Under the pieces are notes generated by a model, which was given only the letters and a program-made list of their open reading frames with translations, was not told the origin of the DNA and did not search any database. 64,000 bases of DNA, from contig NZ_BOMG01000035.1 in assembly GCF_016862075.1 (NCBI RefSeq), positions 147,226 to 211,225 on the forward strand. The letters run 5' to 3'. Numbering within the stretch: the first letter of the stretch is position 1; each line of letters opens with the position of its first letter. Positions 41,317-49,048 of this stretch are shown piece after piece. This DNA comes from Actinoplanes couchii. GTDB lineage: Bacteria > Actinomycetota > Actinomycetes > Mycobacteriales > Micromonosporaceae. A program made the position numbers and the translations under genes.

Positions 41317-42149
41317 GCCGCGGTCGGCATACCAGGACCGGACCGTGGTGGCTGCCGGTCGTCGGCATTCTCGTCATAGGACTGACCGCTGCCTGTGAAT
41401 CCGATGGTGGCGAAGCGAAACCGGTGGTCTCCGCCTGCCGGGCCGCCGTTCCCTCCCCGGTCGCGTCCGCCGGCGAATCATCCGGTCTCCGCATTCTGGA
41501 ACAGGGATATTCGCAGGTCGGAACGATGGCGAGCATGGGCGCGGTGCTACGTAACGAAACCGGCAAGGTCGCCTACCGAACTCTGGTGACCTTCGAGGCC
41601 GTGAACGCGGCCGGGCGCACCGTGCTCCACGAGTCCTTCCGGCGTTTCCAGACCCAGGTCGTGCCGACCGTTCTGCCCGGCGCCTCCGTCGCCGTCGGGA
41701 ACGCGAGCCTGCTCGCCGAAGCAACCCAACGCGGGGACGACGATCTCGACTCGGTCGTGGTGAAGGTCCAGGTGAGCCAGTGGCTGGATCCGCTGGGCGG
41801 CGACCACGGACTCGGCAAGGTGACCGCTGCCGTGGTCGCGGGCAGCGGTGAGAGAAGTCCCGACGGCAAGGGATCGCTGGAGTTGGACGTCGCATCGGCC
41901 AATTGCGCGAACATGGCTTCCCGGGGCATCGCCCTGGTCTTCCGCGACAAGTCCGGCGCGATCGTCGGGGGAAGCCTCGACAACGTTCCGCACGACACCT
42001 GCCGCGTCGGCGGGACGACCGGTGAACAGGTGGCGATGACCGATCCGGAGATCCCGGCCGTGGCCGACCTCGACCGCACGCAGGCCACGGCCTACTGCGA
42101 CTTCGACAGGCCGCAGATCCTTCCCGCGGTGGGGGCACCGTACAACTGA
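41313..42149 (+). CDS. Lipoprotein, third gene of the cassette
   Basis: 278 aa. Lipobox VIGLTAAC with the acylated cysteine near residue 28 after one hydrophobic segment (WWLPVVGILVIGL). The exported part has a beta-rich FxxLxLe-type fold (GAVLRNETGKVAYRTLVTFE, VNAAGRTVLHESF, VLPGASVAVGNASLL), like FxLYD/DUF3426 domains that sit on the outer face of the membrane. Second copy-like half at about 180-230 (GIALVFRDKSGAIVGGSLDN). Starts as ATGA with the previous stop. It could be an immunity or docking protein for the upstream product (inference). Confidence 0.7.
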   Translation: MSRGRHTRTGPWWLPVVGILVIGLTAACESDGGEAKPVVSACRAAVPSPVASAGESSGLRILEQGYSQVGTMASMGAVLRNETGKVAYRTLVTFEAVNAAGRTVLHESFRRFQTQVVPTVLPGASVAVGNASLLAEATQRGDDDLDSVVVKVQVSQWLDPLGGDHGLGKVTAAVVAGSGERSPDGKGSLELDVASANCANMASRGIALVFRDKSGAIVGGSLDNVPHDTCRVGGTTGEQVAMTDPEIPAVADLDRTQATAYCDFDRPQILPAVGAPYN

Positions 42150-42157
42150 GAAAAGGC

Positions 42158-42191
42158 GAACGACCCGCCCGTGGTTGCGGGCGGGTCGTTC
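42158..42191. terminator. Terminator at the end of the cassette, usable in both directions
   Basis: GAACGACCCGCCCG and CGGGCGGGTCGTTC with a 6-nt loop, 8 nt after the lipoprotein stop; it also lies 29 nt downstream of the minus-strand gene at 42220. Confidence 0.85.
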
Positions 42192-42219
42192 TCAGTGGGG
42201 TTGGGTGGGGAATTGTTGG

Positions 42220-42447
42220 TTAGAGCCCGGCGCCGAGTTCGCGGGACGTCCTGGCGCGGGCGTCCATGCTGATACGGCGGGCGGAGCGGAAGGCCTCAGG
42301 TGCACGGTCACTCTGAGGCCGACGCATTCGGGCTCTGGACAACGCCTCTTGGATGAGTCTCACCTTGGGGGCTCCGTTCGGAATCATTTCGATGCTCGGC
42401 TTTCGGATTGCGATTTCGGTTACGGGAAGCACGGGGAGGGTGTGCAT
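42220..42447 (-). CDS. Small basic conserved protein downstream of whiB7 (75 aa)
   Basis: 75 aa with IEMIPNGAPKVRLIQEALSR and ARMRRPQSDRAPEAFRSARR, a signature I recall from short actinomycete genes next to wblC/whiB7. Starts at ATG 42447, one base after the whiB7 stop (TGAGATG), so the two are almost surely co-translated. Arg-rich; no known fold or function. Confidence 0.75.
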   Translation of the reverse strand: MHTLPVLPVTEIAIRKPSIEMIPNGAPKVRLIQEALSRARMRRPQSDRAPEAFRSARRISMDARARTSRELGAGL

Positions 42448-42448
42448 C

Positions 42449-42811
42449 TCAGGCCGCCAGACGGACTGCGTTGCGGGAATCGACGCCGTTCGCGGCGAGC
42501 CGCTCCTCGACCTCGACAGCCAGCTCGGCGTCCCGGGCGACGTCGGCCTTACGCGGCCGGCCACGGGGCCGCTTGCGCGGAACCACGGCGCCACGCTCGA
42601 AGATCTCGCCGCCCCAGACACCCCAGGGCTCCGCACGGTCGACCGCGCCGGCCAGGCACTCGGCGCGCAGCGGGCAGTCCCCGCAGAGCGACTTGGCCAG
42701 TTCCAGCTGGGCCGGGGAGTCAGAGAACCAAAGGTCCGGGTCGAACTTCCGACAGGGCAGGTTTGCCTCGATGTCGACGGTGATGTCGATCGGGGCCAGC
42801 GCCAGACTCAT
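42449..42811 (-). CDS. whiB7: WhiB7/WblC multidrug-resistance regulator
   Basis: 120 aa. Iron-sulfur ligands Cys20, Cys43, Cys46 and Cys52, the WhiB7-type turn EPWGVWGGE at 61-69, and an AT-hook RPRGRPRK at 81-88. WhiB7 binds the principal sigma factor and activates ribosome-protection, efflux and drug-modification genes when translation is inhibited. It lies 141 nt downstream of a leader ORF with an attenuator hairpin in between, the control known for this gene. Order ABC1 kinase, whiB7, uvrD2, mycoredoxin matches M. tuberculosis Rv3197 to Rv3198A. Confidence 0.95.
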   Translation of the reverse strand: MSLALAPIDITVDIEANLPCRKFDPDLWFSDSPAQLELAKSLCGDCPLRAECLAGAVDRAEPWGVWGGEIFERGAVVPRKRPRGRPRKADVARDAELAVEVEERLAANGVDSRNAVRLAA

Positions 42812-42895
42812 AAAGCCCGGTCACCTCTCTCTTTTTCGCGATCTTCTGGATCGTTTTCGGGGTCTTACATCGGCGGATGTGCCGTAAAAACATTT

Positions 42896-42930
42896 GAGGC
42901 CGCGGATCCCTTTACGGGTTCCGCGGCCTC
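42896..42930 (-). promoter_or_regulatory. Attenuator terminator in the whiB7 leader
   Basis: GAGGCCGCGGA and TCCGCGGCCTC form an 11-bp stem that extends inward, followed on the minus strand by CAAATG and TTTTT. It begins 24 nt after the leader ORF stop. A second hairpin (GCCGGAGGTCTG at 42938-42949 with CAGACCGGC at 42955-42963) covers the leader ORF stop, and CCTCGAGG occurs both at the base of the terminator (42927-42934) and in the ORF end (42967-42974), allowing an alternative pairing that would break the terminator. Confidence 0.75.
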
Positions 42931-42953
42931 GAGGTGAGCCGGAGGTCTGTTTG

Positions 42954-43232
42954 TCAGACCGGCCTTCCTCGAGGCGGGACACCACTGCCACCATCCGCGT
43001 AGCGCTTGCTGGACGCTGCGAATCCAGTGGTGCCCTTGTTTCCGTTGACCAGCATCAGGACCGCTTTGCCCAGCTCGGCCTGGATTTGGACCTGGTGCTC
43101 CCGGGAAACCGGGGCGCGCTCAGCACCCAGCACAGCCACGGGTGCGGCGGCGATGGGCAGTGAGACAGTCAGAGGCCAGGCAGCAGTCGGTAGCGTCGAC
43201 GGTCGCGTCGTCATCACGATGTTGAGCTCCAT
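42954..43232 (-). CDS. Leader ORF (uORF) upstream of whiB7 (92 codons)
   Basis: ORF from ATG 43232 with a strong GGAGGAGG 8 nt upstream. The product starts MELNIVMTTRPSTLPTAAWP and continues VLGAERAPVSREHQVQIQAE; it has ordinary composition up to a basic end (GVPPRGRPV). Its stop lies inside a hairpin that precedes the whiB7 attenuator, so translation here could sense ribosome stalling. It is longer than the mycobacterial whiB7 uORF, and could be a real small protein that also serves as sensor. Confidence 0.6.
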   Translation of the reverse strand: MELNIVMTTRPSTLPTAAWPLTVSLPIAAAPVAVLGAERAPVSREHQVQIQAELGKAVLMLVNGNKGTTGFAASSKRYADGGSGVPPRGRPV

Positions 43233-43352
43233 GTCTGCCACCTCCTCCAAAACCTGCACTCGTAGTTGGAAATCCCCCGGCGAACTGCTGCTCACCAAGG
43301 TGTGTCCTGAGGCTATGCCTGCCCTACAGGAGAGGGCAAACGAATTAACGGA

Positions 43353-45485
43353 CTAGTTTTCAAAGTTTTTCGGTTCAAGATCATCAGGGCTCGCCCCGGC
43401 CACCAGAGCGAAGACCGCGTCGCCGTACTGGCCCAGCTTGCGGGCCCCGATCCCGGCGATCGCGACCAGCTGCGCGGGGTCGGCCGGGCGGCGTTCGGCG
43501 ATGGCCACCAGCGTCGCGTCGGTGAATACGACGTAAGCAGGCACTTTGAGCGCCGCCGCGGTGGTCGCGCGCCACGCCTGGAGACGCTCGTACAGATCCT
43601 CGTCCAGGTCCGACGGGCAGGTGGGACAGCGGCCCAGTTTGCGGTCGGCGCCGGCCAGCAGGGTGGCCCCGCAGATCCGGCACAGCGACACCTGCGGGCG
43701 CCGCCGGTCGGGTTTCCGACTGCGTTCCTCGGCGATCGGCGAGGAGGTCCGCTGGAGCTGGGGCAGAAAACGGCACGGCCGGCGTTGCCGTCCTCCCGAG
43801 GAGCGGGATTGCCCGTACGACAGCCAAAGAAGTTGACGTGCTCTCGTCACCCCGACATAGAGGAGCCGTCGTTCCTCCTCCAGCTGCTCGGCGGTCTTGG
43901 CATAGGTGGTCGGCAGGGTGCCGTCGGCGAGCCCGACCAGGAACACCGCGTCCCACTCCAGCCCTTTGGCCGAGTGCAGTGAGGCCAAGGTCACTCCGGC
44001 CACCGTCGGCGCGTGCTGCTGCTCGGCCCGGCGGGCCAGTTCGTCGTTGAAGTCGGAGAGGGTGATCTCCCGCTGGACGCGGCCGGCCTCCCCGATCGGC
44101 AGGATCTCGGGGGTGGCGGCGTACTCCTCGGCGAGCGCGACCAGGGCCGCGACCGACTCCCACTGCTCACGGGCGGAGCCACCGGGCGGGGGCCGGCGGC
44201 GGTCCCAGCCGGTCGCGGCGAGCGCCTCGACGACCGCCTCGGGCAGCGGCGTCTCGCCGGGGATGGAGCGGACCGCGGCCCGGAGCGCGACCATGGCCTG
44301 GCGTACCTCAGTCCGCTCGAAGAATCTCTCGGCCCCCCGGACCAGATAGGGGACCTCGGCCTCGGCGAGCGCCTCCTCGTACGACTCGGACTGCGCGTTG
44401 GTCCGGAAGAGCACCGCGATCTCGTTGGCCGGGGTGCCGCCCGCGATCAGCTCCCGGCACCGGCGGGCCACCGCCGCCGCCTCGCCCAGCTCGTCCGGGA
44501 AGATCTTGAGTTCCGGCTCGGGACCGGGCGCGCGCTGGCCGACCAGCTCCAGGCGCAGTTTGGCCTCGGTGCCGCGGGCCTGCTGGATCACCGCGTTGGC
44601 CAGGCCGACCACCTGCGGTGTGGAGCGGTAGTCGCGGACCAGGCGGACCACCACGGCGCCGCGTCGCTGCCGCGGGAAGTCGATCAGGTACGACGAGGTG
44701 GCCCCGGTGAACGAGTAGATCGTCTGGCTCGCGTCGCCGACCACGGTCAGGTCGTCCCGGTCGCCCAGCCAGGCGTCCAGGAGGCGCTGCTGGAGCGGGT
44801 TGACGTCCTGGTACTCGTCGACGACGAAATGCCGGTACTGGGCGCGGATCTGGTCGGCGACGTCGGCGTGCTCCTCGATGCCCCAGACCGCGGCGCGCAG
44901 CAGGTCCTCGAAGTCGATCACGCCCTGCCGTCGTTTCAGTGACTCGTAGGCGGCGAACACCTCGGCGACCCGGGCCGGTTCGTACGGCGGCTCGCGCAGT
45001 GCCTTGGCCGCGGCCACCACGTACTCCCCCGGCTCGACCAGGGACGACTTGGACCACTCGATCTCACCGGCGAGGTCCCGGGCGGCGGCGCGGTCGGCGC
45101 GGACCCCGGCCCGGGCCGCGGCCAGGCCGACCACCCGGATCTTGCTCTCCATCAGCTCCGGCATCTGCCGGCCTTCGAGCAGCCGGGGCGCGAAGTAGCG
45201 GACCTGCCGCAGCGCGGCGGCGTGGAACGTGCGGGCCTGCACCGCTCCGCTGCCCAGGCCGGTGAGCCGGGCCCGCATCTCGGCGGCGGCCCGCGCGGTG
45301 AACGTCACCGCGAGCACGTGCCGGGGGTTGATCTCGCCGGAGAGCGTCCGGTACGCGATCCGGTGGGTGACCGCCCGGGTCTTGCCGGTGCCCGCACCGG
45401 CGAGGATGCAGACCGGGCCGGCCGCCGCGGTCACCGCCGTCCGCTGGTCCGGGTCGAGCCCGGCCAGCACCCCTTCAGTCCGCAC
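43353..45485 (-). CDS. uvrD2: ATP-dependent DNA helicase UvrD2
   Basis: 710-aa superfamily 1A helicase. Walker A LAGAGTGKTRAVTHR near 28-42, motif II VVDEYQDVNPLQ, motif III VVGDASQTIYSFTGA, motif V SLHSAKGLEWDAVFL, motif VI LLYVGVTRARQ. The C-terminus has the tetracysteine block (LCRICGATL, then GRCPTCPSD) and an HRDC domain (VVFTDATLVAIAERRPADPA), the combination that defines mycobacterial UvrD2, an essential 3'-5' helicase. Divergent from mycoredoxin. A GTG start at 45485. Confidence 0.96.
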   Translation of the reverse strand: MRTEGVLAGLDPDQRTAVTAAAGPVCILAGAGTGKTRAVTHRIAYRTLSGEINPRHVLAVTFTARAAAEMRARLTGLGSGAVQARTFHAAALRQVRYFAPRLLEGRQMPELMESKIRVVGLAAARAGVRADRAAARDLAGEIEWSKSSLVEPGEYVVAAAKALREPPYEPARVAEVFAAYESLKRRQGVIDFEDLLRAAVWGIEEHADVADQIRAQYRHFVVDEYQDVNPLQQRLLDAWLGDRDDLTVVGDASQTIYSFTGATSSYLIDFPRQRRGAVVVRLVRDYRSTPQVVGLANAVIQQARGTEAKLRLELVGQRAPGPEPELKIFPDELGEAAAVARRCRELIAGGTPANEIAVLFRTNAQSESYEEALAEAEVPYLVRGAERFFERTEVRQAMVALRAAVRSIPGETPLPEAVVEALAATGWDRRRPPPGGSAREQWESVAALVALAEEYAATPEILPIGEAGRVQREITLSDFNDELARRAEQQHAPTVAGVTLASLHSAKGLEWDAVFLVGLADGTLPTTYAKTAEQLEEERRLLYVGVTRARQLLWLSYGQSRSSGGRQRRPCRFLPQLQRTSSPIAEERSRKPDRRRPQVSLCRICGATLLAGADRKLGRCPTCPSDLDEDLYERLQAWRATTAAALKVPAYVVFTDATLVAIAERRPADPAQLVAIAGIGARKLGQYGDAVFALVAGASPDDLEPKNFEN

Positions 45486-45489
45486 GGTA

Positions 45490-45517
45490 GGGAATCATGA
45501 CACCCTCGGCGGGTGTT
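45490..45517 (+). promoter_or_regulatory. Sigma-R-type promoter upstream of mycoredoxin
   Basis: GGGAAT (45490-45495), 19 bp, then GTT (45515-45517), the same arrangement and spacing as the sigR promoter at 9459-9486. Predicted start of transcription is about 45 nt before the mrx1 ATG. It lies in the divergent region next to the uvrD2 start. Confidence 0.8.
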
Positions 45518-45568
45518 GTGCTTGTCAGCCGCACCACCGTGTGACCTGTATCGAAGGAGTCCTGACCG

Positions 45569-45811
45569 ATGCTGACCATGTACTCGACATCCTGGTGTGG
45601 GTACTGCCACCGTCTGAAGTCGCAGCTCGACCGCGAGGGCATCGCCTACGACGTGGTCGACATCGAGCAGGACGAGGCCTCGGCCGAGTTCGTGCGCAAC
45701 GTCAACAACGGCAACCAGACGGTGCCGACCCTGAAGTTCGCGGACGGCTCGGCGCTGACGAACCCGACGATCGTCCAGGTGAAGCAGCACCTCGCCACGA
45801 TCGCTGCTTAA
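45569..45811 (+). CDS. mrx1: Mycoredoxin
   Basis: 80-aa glutaredoxin-fold enzyme that reduces mycothiol mixed disulfides. Active site WCGYC (Cys10, Cys13) as in Mrx1, with the conserved TVPTLKF cis-Pro loop and GSALTNPTI. ATG 45569 follows AAGGAG. A sigma-R-type promoter lies upstream, fitting its place in the thiol-stress regulon. A perfect palindromic terminator follows. Confidence 0.95.
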   Translation: MLTMYSTSWCGYCHRLKSQLDREGIAYDVVDIEQDEASAEFVRNVNNGNQTVPTLKFADGSALTNPTIVQVKQHLATIAA

Positions 45812-45815
45812 AAGA

Positions 45816-45851
45816 ACAAGCGGCCTTCCTCGTACGAGGAAGGCCGCTTGT
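45816..45851. terminator. Perfect 36-bp palindromic terminator
   Basis: ACAAGCGGCCTTCCTCGT is its own mirror (self-complementary halves), 4 nt after the mrx1 stop and 9 nt before the stop of the convergent PhyH gene, so it can end both. Confidence 0.85.
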
Positions 45852-45860
45852 CGTGAAGCC

Positions 45861-46742
45861 TTACGGAATCAGCGCCGGGATGCTCGAGTCGAGCAGGCCA
45901 CGCTCCTTGAGCGCGCCGTACAGCGGCGTCGTCTCCGGGTAGTGACCCCACTGGTGGTCACCGTCACCGTTGCCGAAGGCACCGAGGAGCTGCTTCTGCA
46001 CCTCGGTGAAGCCCTCCCACTCGGGGCGGTTGGGCAGGTCGGCGACCTCGTCGCGGATGGCGATCCAGCGCGGGGTGTAGCCGAAGAAGGCGCCGACACG
46101 GGTGATGTCGGAGTAGTTGTCGGACCGCGCGTGCCAGATGCGGCGGTCGAAGACCACGAGGTCACCAGCCTTGGCGGTGATCTGGGTCGCGCCCTCCGGC
46201 TGCGGCCACGGGACGCCACGGCTCGGCGGGCCGGGCAGCCAGTTGGTCTTGTGGCTGCCGGGGATCACGGTGAAGTTGCCGCGACCGGTCTCGGTGAGGT
46301 CGGAGAACCAGTACGCCAGCTTGACCGACATCATCGGCCGCGGGTCGGTCTCGATCTCCCGGTTCTGCCGGCCACCGTCCTGGTGCCAGTGCCACCAGTC
46401 CTTCTGCTTCTCGTGAATCTGCGGGTGCACGTCGATGTGGGAGTGGTAGACGTGGATGTTCCAACCCAGCAGCGACCAGATGTATTTGAACGCTTTCGGG
46501 TGATCCAGGAGAAACGCCAGCTCAGGCACCCCGGCGATCGGGGAGAGTTGGTGCAGCGCTCCCGTCGAACCGAGTTTCCCGTCCTGCTTGCCCTTCTCGT
46601 ACGCCCCGAGAATCGCGGCCCGGCCGACCTCGATCTCGCTCTCACTCAGCACCGACGGCACGACGATGTAGCCGTCGCGGTCGAACGCCTCCCGCTCCTC
46701 CGCGGACATGGGCGTCCACGCCGGTGCCTCCACCTGAGTCAT
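45861..46742 (-). CDS. Phytanoyl-CoA dioxygenase (PhyH) family Fe(II)/2-oxoglutarate enzyme
   Basis: 293 aa. Double-stranded beta-helix with iron ligands WWHWHQDGG (HxD near 120) and RIWHARSDN (distal His near 201), and a 2-oxoglutarate-binding Arg in the strand DITRVGAFFGYTPRW. The family hydroxylates small molecules (ectoine, phytanoyl-CoA, antibiotic precursors); the substrate is not readable. ATG 46742 follows GAGAGGGG. It sits between mrx1 and nudC, neighbours that are adjacent in M. tuberculosis, so it is an insertion into a conserved order. Confidence 0.87.
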   Translation of the reverse strand: MTQVEAPAWTPMSAEEREAFDRDGYIVVPSVLSESEIEVGRAAILGAYEKGKQDGKLGSTGALHQLSPIAGVPELAFLLDHPKAFKYIWSLLGWNIHVYHSHIDVHPQIHEKQKDWWHWHQDGGRQNREIETDPRPMMSVKLAYWFSDLTETGRGNFTVIPGSHKTNWLPGPPSRGVPWPQPEGATQITAKAGDLVVFDRRIWHARSDNYSDITRVGAFFGYTPRWIAIRDEVADLPNRPEWEGFTEVQKQLLGAFGNGDGDHQWGHYPETTPLYGALKERGLLDSSIPALIP

Positions 46743-46799
46743 CAGGTCCCCTCTCGTCTTTGAAGTGAAGACGCAGCGACCCCCCGATTCGGTTGCTCC

Positions 46800-47732
46800 C
46801 TAACCAGAAAAACTTTCTGGATCTTCGTGGAGCCACCTTTGAATCAGGTATGAGGCGATCGAAGAGCCCATCGGCAGGGTCCGCGGATCCTCCCCGGAGA
46901 TCATCTTCGCGATGGTCTCCCGGGAGAACCAGTGCGCCTCGTCGATCTCCTCCGGCTCCAGGACCAGCGGCTGCTCCGGGTCGGCGATGCCGAAGAACCC
47001 CAACATCAGACTTCCCGGGTACGGCCACGACTGGCTGCCCTCATAACGGATCTCGGCGAGGTCGACCCCGACCTCCTCGTGGACCTCCCGGGCGACCGCG
47101 GCCTCGGCCGACTCGCCGGCCTCGACGAATCCGGCCAGGCAGGAGAACCGCCGGTTGCCGCCGGGGGTGGCCGGCCAGGCCGCGTTGTGCCCGAGCAGGC
47201 AGCGGCCGGCCGGGCCGGAGACCCCGTCGTGCACCAGGATGATCATCGCCGGGTCGGTCCGGGGCCACATCATGGCGCCGTCCTCGTCGACCCGGGCCCA
47301 GCCCGCCTCCACCGGGACGGTCGGTTTTCCGGTACGCGGGGAGAACCGATGTGACCGGTGCCAGTTGCCCAGGGCCACCGCGGTGGTCAGCACCCCGGTG
47401 TCCCGGGCGTCCAGCAGGTGACCGATCTCACGCAGCGCCAGACCACCGTCGAGCGGGGCGTCGACGGCCCAGAACGGGGTGCCCTCGGGGTCGACGCCGA
47501 GGAACCAGCGCTCCCCGTCCGGCGCCTCCGACGACGGCACCAGGACCAGAGCGGTCCCGCCGTCGGGGCAGTCGGCAGTCCGGGCCCGGCCGCCCTTGGC
47601 CAGGTCCACGAGCAGGACCCGGCCCCGCACCCAGGCGGCGGCGAGCCAGTCCTCGTCCTTGCGGTGATGGGCCGCGCGGTCGAGGGTGGTGCGGGCGAGC
47701 GGCGGGGCGCTCGGTTGGTCGGAACTCGTCAC
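46800..47732 (-). CDS. nudC: NAD+ diphosphatase / RNA decapping Nudix hydrolase NudC
   Basis: 310 aa. Nudix box GFVEAGESAEAAVAREVHEE followed by VGV, and the NudC-specific SQSWPYPGSLMLGF. It hydrolyses NAD(H) and can remove NAD caps from RNA. In place of the zinc ribbon the segment reads RFSPRTGKPTVPVEAGWARV with no CxxC, so zinc binding looks lost, as I recall also for mycobacterial NudC. GTG 47732 overlaps the upstream M16 stop as GTGA. Confidence 0.92.
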   Translation of the reverse strand: MTSSDQPSAPPLARTTLDRAAHHRKDEDWLAAAWVRGRVLLVDLAKGGRARTADCPDGGTALVLVPSSEAPDGERWFLGVDPEGTPFWAVDAPLDGGLALREIGHLLDARDTGVLTTAVALGNWHRSHRFSPRTGKPTVPVEAGWARVDEDGAMMWPRTDPAMIILVHDGVSGPAGRCLLGHNAAWPATPGGNRRFSCLAGFVEAGESAEAAVAREVHEEVGVDLAEIRYEGSQSWPYPGSLMLGFFGIADPEQPLVLEPEEIDEAHWFSRETIAKMISGEDPRTLPMGSSIASYLIQRWLHEDPESFSG

Positions 47733-49048
47733 GCTGCGCTTCGCTCCACGACGGTCAGGGCGGCGAGCTGTGCCTCGATCTTCTCTGCGTCACCGAGGAT
47801 CACGGTCACCGCACGGGACGGGGCCAGATATTTCGCGGCTGCCGCGGCGACCTCCTCCCGAGTGGCCGCGGAGAGTGCGGCGGAGTGCTCCCGGAGGTGG
47901 TCGAGGCGGAGGCCGAAACCAGCGTACATGCTGGCCAGACCGGCCAGACCGGCCTGCGTCGACATGCCCAGGCGCAAGGTGCCCAAGGCATAGCGCCGGG
48001 CCTGCTCCAGCTCCTCCTCGCCGGGCGGGAGGCTGGCGATGCGGCCGAGTTCGTACTGCGTCTCCAGCAGCGACGGGCCGGTCACCTCGGTGGCCACCTC
48101 GGCGGCGGCGACCAGAGTGGAGCCGGCGACGTAGTGCTCGACCGAGGAGTACGACCCATACGTGTACCCCTTGTCCTCGCGGATGTTCTCCGTCCAGCGG
48201 GACGAGAAGTAACCGCCGAAGACCAGGTTGGCCAGGCTGAGCGCGGCGTAGTCGGGGTCGGTGCGGACCAGCGCGGGCAGCGCGAGCCGCAGCGACGACT
48301 GCACCGAGCCGGGCCGGTCGACCAGCAGCAGCGGGCCGGTCGTCAGCGCCGGGGTGGCCGGGATGCTGCCGTCCGGCGCGCTGCCGGTCCAGCCGCCGAG
48401 CGCCTTCTCCGCGCTGTCGATGGCCTGGTCCGGGTCGATGTCGCCGACCAGCACCAGGACCGCGCCGGACGGGCGGACCCGGGCGGCGTGCAGCTCGCGC
48501 AGTGCCTCCGGCCGGATCTCGCGGACCTGGTCGGGGGCGGGGGTCTGCACGGCGTACGGATGGGCGCCGAACACCCGCTTGAGCAGGGCCACCCGGGCCA
48601 CGTGGGCGGGCTGGCTGAGGGCGACCTGGATGTGGTCGGTCAGGCGCTCCCGCTCGACCGACACCTCCTCGGCCGGGTAGGTCGCGCCGGTGAGCACCGA
48701 GGCGAGCAGTTCCAGGGTCCGGTCCAGGCCGTCGGTGAGCGCGTTGCCGCTGATCAGAAGACGGTCCGGGTCCAGGCCGGCGCCCAGGCTGCCGCCGACG
48801 GCCTGCAGCTCGGCGGCGATGTCGATGCTGGACATGTCGCCGGTGCCGGTGAAGAGCGCCTGCGAGAGCAGGGTGGCCGGGGCCAGCGGGGCACGGCCGA
48901 ACGGGATCCGCAGCCGCACCTCGACCAGCGGCACCGCGGACCGGCGGATGGCGATCACGGTGAGGCCGTTGGCCAGGGTCCGCTCCCGCTCGGGCGGCAG
49001 GTTCAGCTCGGCGTCCGGCTTGAGGTCCGGGAGGGTCTTGACGGTCAC
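47729..49048 (-). CDS. M16-family peptidase, non-catalytic subunit
   Basis: 439 aa. The M16 fold is clear, but the HxxEH zinc motif is absent from the N-terminal half. The C-terminal R/Y pair region is intact (GGYFSSRWTENIREDKGYTYG). This is the pattern of the inactive partner in heterodimeric M16B peptidases. It overlaps the active subunit gene upstream and nudC downstream, each by GTGA. Confidence 0.9.
   Translation of the reverse strand: MTVKTLPDLKPDAELNLPPERERTLANGLTVIAIRRSAVPLVEVRLRIPFGRAPLAPATLLSQALFTGTGDMSSIDIAAELQAVGGSLGAGLDPDRLLISGNALTDGLDRTLELLASVLTGATYPAEEVSVERERLTDHIQVALSQPAHVARVALLKRVFGAHPYAVQTPAPDQVREIRPEALRELHAARVRPSGAVLVLVGDIDPDQAIDSAEKALGGWTGSAPDGSIPATPALTTGPLLLVDRPGSVQSSLRLALPALVRTDPDYAALSLANLVFGGYFSSRWTENIREDKGYTYGSYSSVEHYVAGSTLVAAAEVATEVTGPSLLETQYELGRIASLPPGEEELEQARRYALGTLRLGMSTQAGLAGLASMYAGFGLRLDHLREHSAALSAATREEVAAAAAKYLAPSRAVTVILGDAEKIEAQLAALTVVERSAA

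Noticed and set aside
42954..43232. Leader ORF as unrelated noise
   Set aside because: Strong GGAGGAGG, sensible composition and a stop inside the attenuator region argue that it is translated, so it was kept as a uORF.
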